Source: CBDULX01 sp965368175 (GTDB lineage Bacteria; Pseudomonadota; Gammaproteobacteria; SZUA-229). Taken from it: 23,582 nucleotides of DNA. The stretch covers positions 1 to 23,582 of the forward strand of contig CBDULX010000022.1 in assembly GCA_965368175.1 (NCBI GenBank), in the 5' to 3' direction. The position numbers and the translations under genes were made by a program. Below, in pieces: positions 22,797 through 23,582 of this stretch (the stretch's first letter is position 1; each line of letters begins with the position of its first letter). The notes beneath the pieces were generated by a model. That model was not told the DNA's origin, did not search any database, and was given only the letters and a program-made list of their open reading frames with translations.

Positions 22797-23582
22797 ATGA
22801 AAAAGCCGAACAATTTTACGACCGACTCTGCAAGGCCGTTCAGACAGATCGACTCAAGCTTCCAACACTACCGGAAGTCGCTCTGAAAATCCGCCAGGCC
22901 GTAGAGAGTGAAGAAAAATCTGCCCAGCAAATTGCAGAAATTCTGACACAGGATGCCGCTCTGGCAGCCCGATTGTTGCAACTGGCCAACAGCCCCCTGT
23001 TTCGTGCACGATCTAAAATCGATAATCTCCAGCTGGCGATCGCCCGGTTAGGCACCCGAGTGGTTAGGGATCTGGTCATTACCCTGGCCATGAAACAGAT
23101 TTTTCAGGCCAGCTCAAGCTCCCTGGAACAACAGTTTCGAGAACTCTGGAGTACCAGCGTTGAAGTGGCTGCAGTTTGTCGCTTACTCGCTAGCAGCCAG
23201 AATTCATTAGATCCGGAACAGGCCCTGCTGGCAGGGTTGATTCACAATATTGGTGCCCTCCCCATTCTTCGTCTTGCTGAAGATGACGAGGAACTGTTTG
23301 ACGATCCAGAAGCCCTGCAGGAAATTACCCTGGAGATTCAGAGCAAGGTCGGTAAAGTCATTCTGGAATTCTGGAACTTCCCCGATACGTTCATCGACGT
23401 GGTTAAACACTGGGATGAATTCGATCGCCAGCATCAGGGTAAGGCCGACTATACCGACCTGGTCCAGGTTGCTATCTTACAAAGCGGACATACTCGCTTT
23501 GCTCACACGCCAGATGACTGGAGTGAGATTCCCGCCTTTCAAAAACTGGGTCTTGATGCCGCCGTCAATTACACTGAACTGG
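22793..23582 (+). CDS. HDOD-domain signalling protein (partial, runs off the window)
   Basis: The frame is open from the ATG at 22793 to the right edge, 263 codons without a stop, so the C-terminus is missing. The visible part is an HDOD domain, a relative of HD hydrolases usually found in signalling or regulatory proteins. Signatures are LPTLPEVALKIRQAV (about 21-35), DAALAARLLQLANSPLF, the AIARLGTRVVRDLVITLAM helix, LLAGLIHNIGALPIL and FWNFPDTFIDVVKHW. The HD metal residues are degenerate (IHNIG instead of a full HD pair), so enzymatic activity is not expected in this part. A further domain could follow. No ribosome site precedes the ATG. Confidence 0.85.
   Translation, partial: MNEKAEQFYDRLCKAVQTDRLKLPTLPEVALKIRQAVESEEKSAQQIAEILTQDAALAARLLQLANSPLFRARSKIDNLQLAIARLGTRVVRDLVITLAMKQIFQASSSSLEQQFRELWSTSVEVAAVCRLLASSQNSLDPEQALLAGLIHNIGALPILRLAEDDEELFDDPEALQEITLEIQSKVGKVILEFWNFPDTFIDVVKHWDEFDRQHQGKADYTDLVQVAILQSGHTRFAHTPDDWSEIPAFQKLGLDAAVNYTEL

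Overview
The window is a compact block of bacterial core genes, almost all read from the minus strand. Protein sequences and gene order point to a gammaproteobacterium outside the Enterobacterales. The supports are an IHF beta subunit, the LapA/LapB pair, SdhE with YgfX, YgfZ, a DUF1249 protein, a P-protein PheA, and a gyrA-serC-pheA-hisC-tyrA-aroA-cmk-rpsA-ihfB order like that of Pseudomonas and relatives. I cannot name a genus. No rRNA, tRNA, CRISPR array, prophage or intact transposase is visible.

Minus-strand layout, in transcription order from right to left. The sdh block (21303 to 16709) carries sdhC, sdhD, sdhA, sdhB, the flavinylation factor sdhE, ygfX and a DUF1249 gene. It encodes all four subunits of succinate dehydrogenase (complex II) plus its FAD-assembly factor. 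After a 308-base gap comes the gyrA block (16400 to 1425): gyrA, serC, serA, pheA, hisC, tyrA, a CopD-like membrane gene, aroA, cmk, rpsA, ihfB, lapA, lapB, pyrF. Serine synthesis (serA, serC) and aromatic amino acid synthesis (aroA, pheA, tyrA, hisC) are interleaved with DNA topology (gyrA, ihfB), translation (rpsA), nucleotide supply (cmk, pyrF) and lipopolysaccharide control (lapA, lapB). A small secreted helix-hairpin-helix protein gene follows, closed by a strong terminator, and then tpm (thiopurine methyltransferase family).

Plus strand. The extreme left edge holds the last codons of an unidentified gene. On the right, ygfZ diverges from sdhC, and an HDOD-domain gene runs off the right edge.

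The coding content is ordinary, and I see no new multi-gene system. The unusual material is between genes. There are four palindromic, MITE-like or REP-like repeats: 143-317, 12584-12676, 18549-18703 and 22580-22740. Two of them lie inside presumed operons (serC/serA and sdhA/sdhB). The 143-317 and 12584-12676 elements share an 8-base internal period. The HDOD gene has a perfect 10-base inverted repeat wrapped around a candidate -10 box and start codon, with spacing that predicts a leaderless, operator-controlled transcript.
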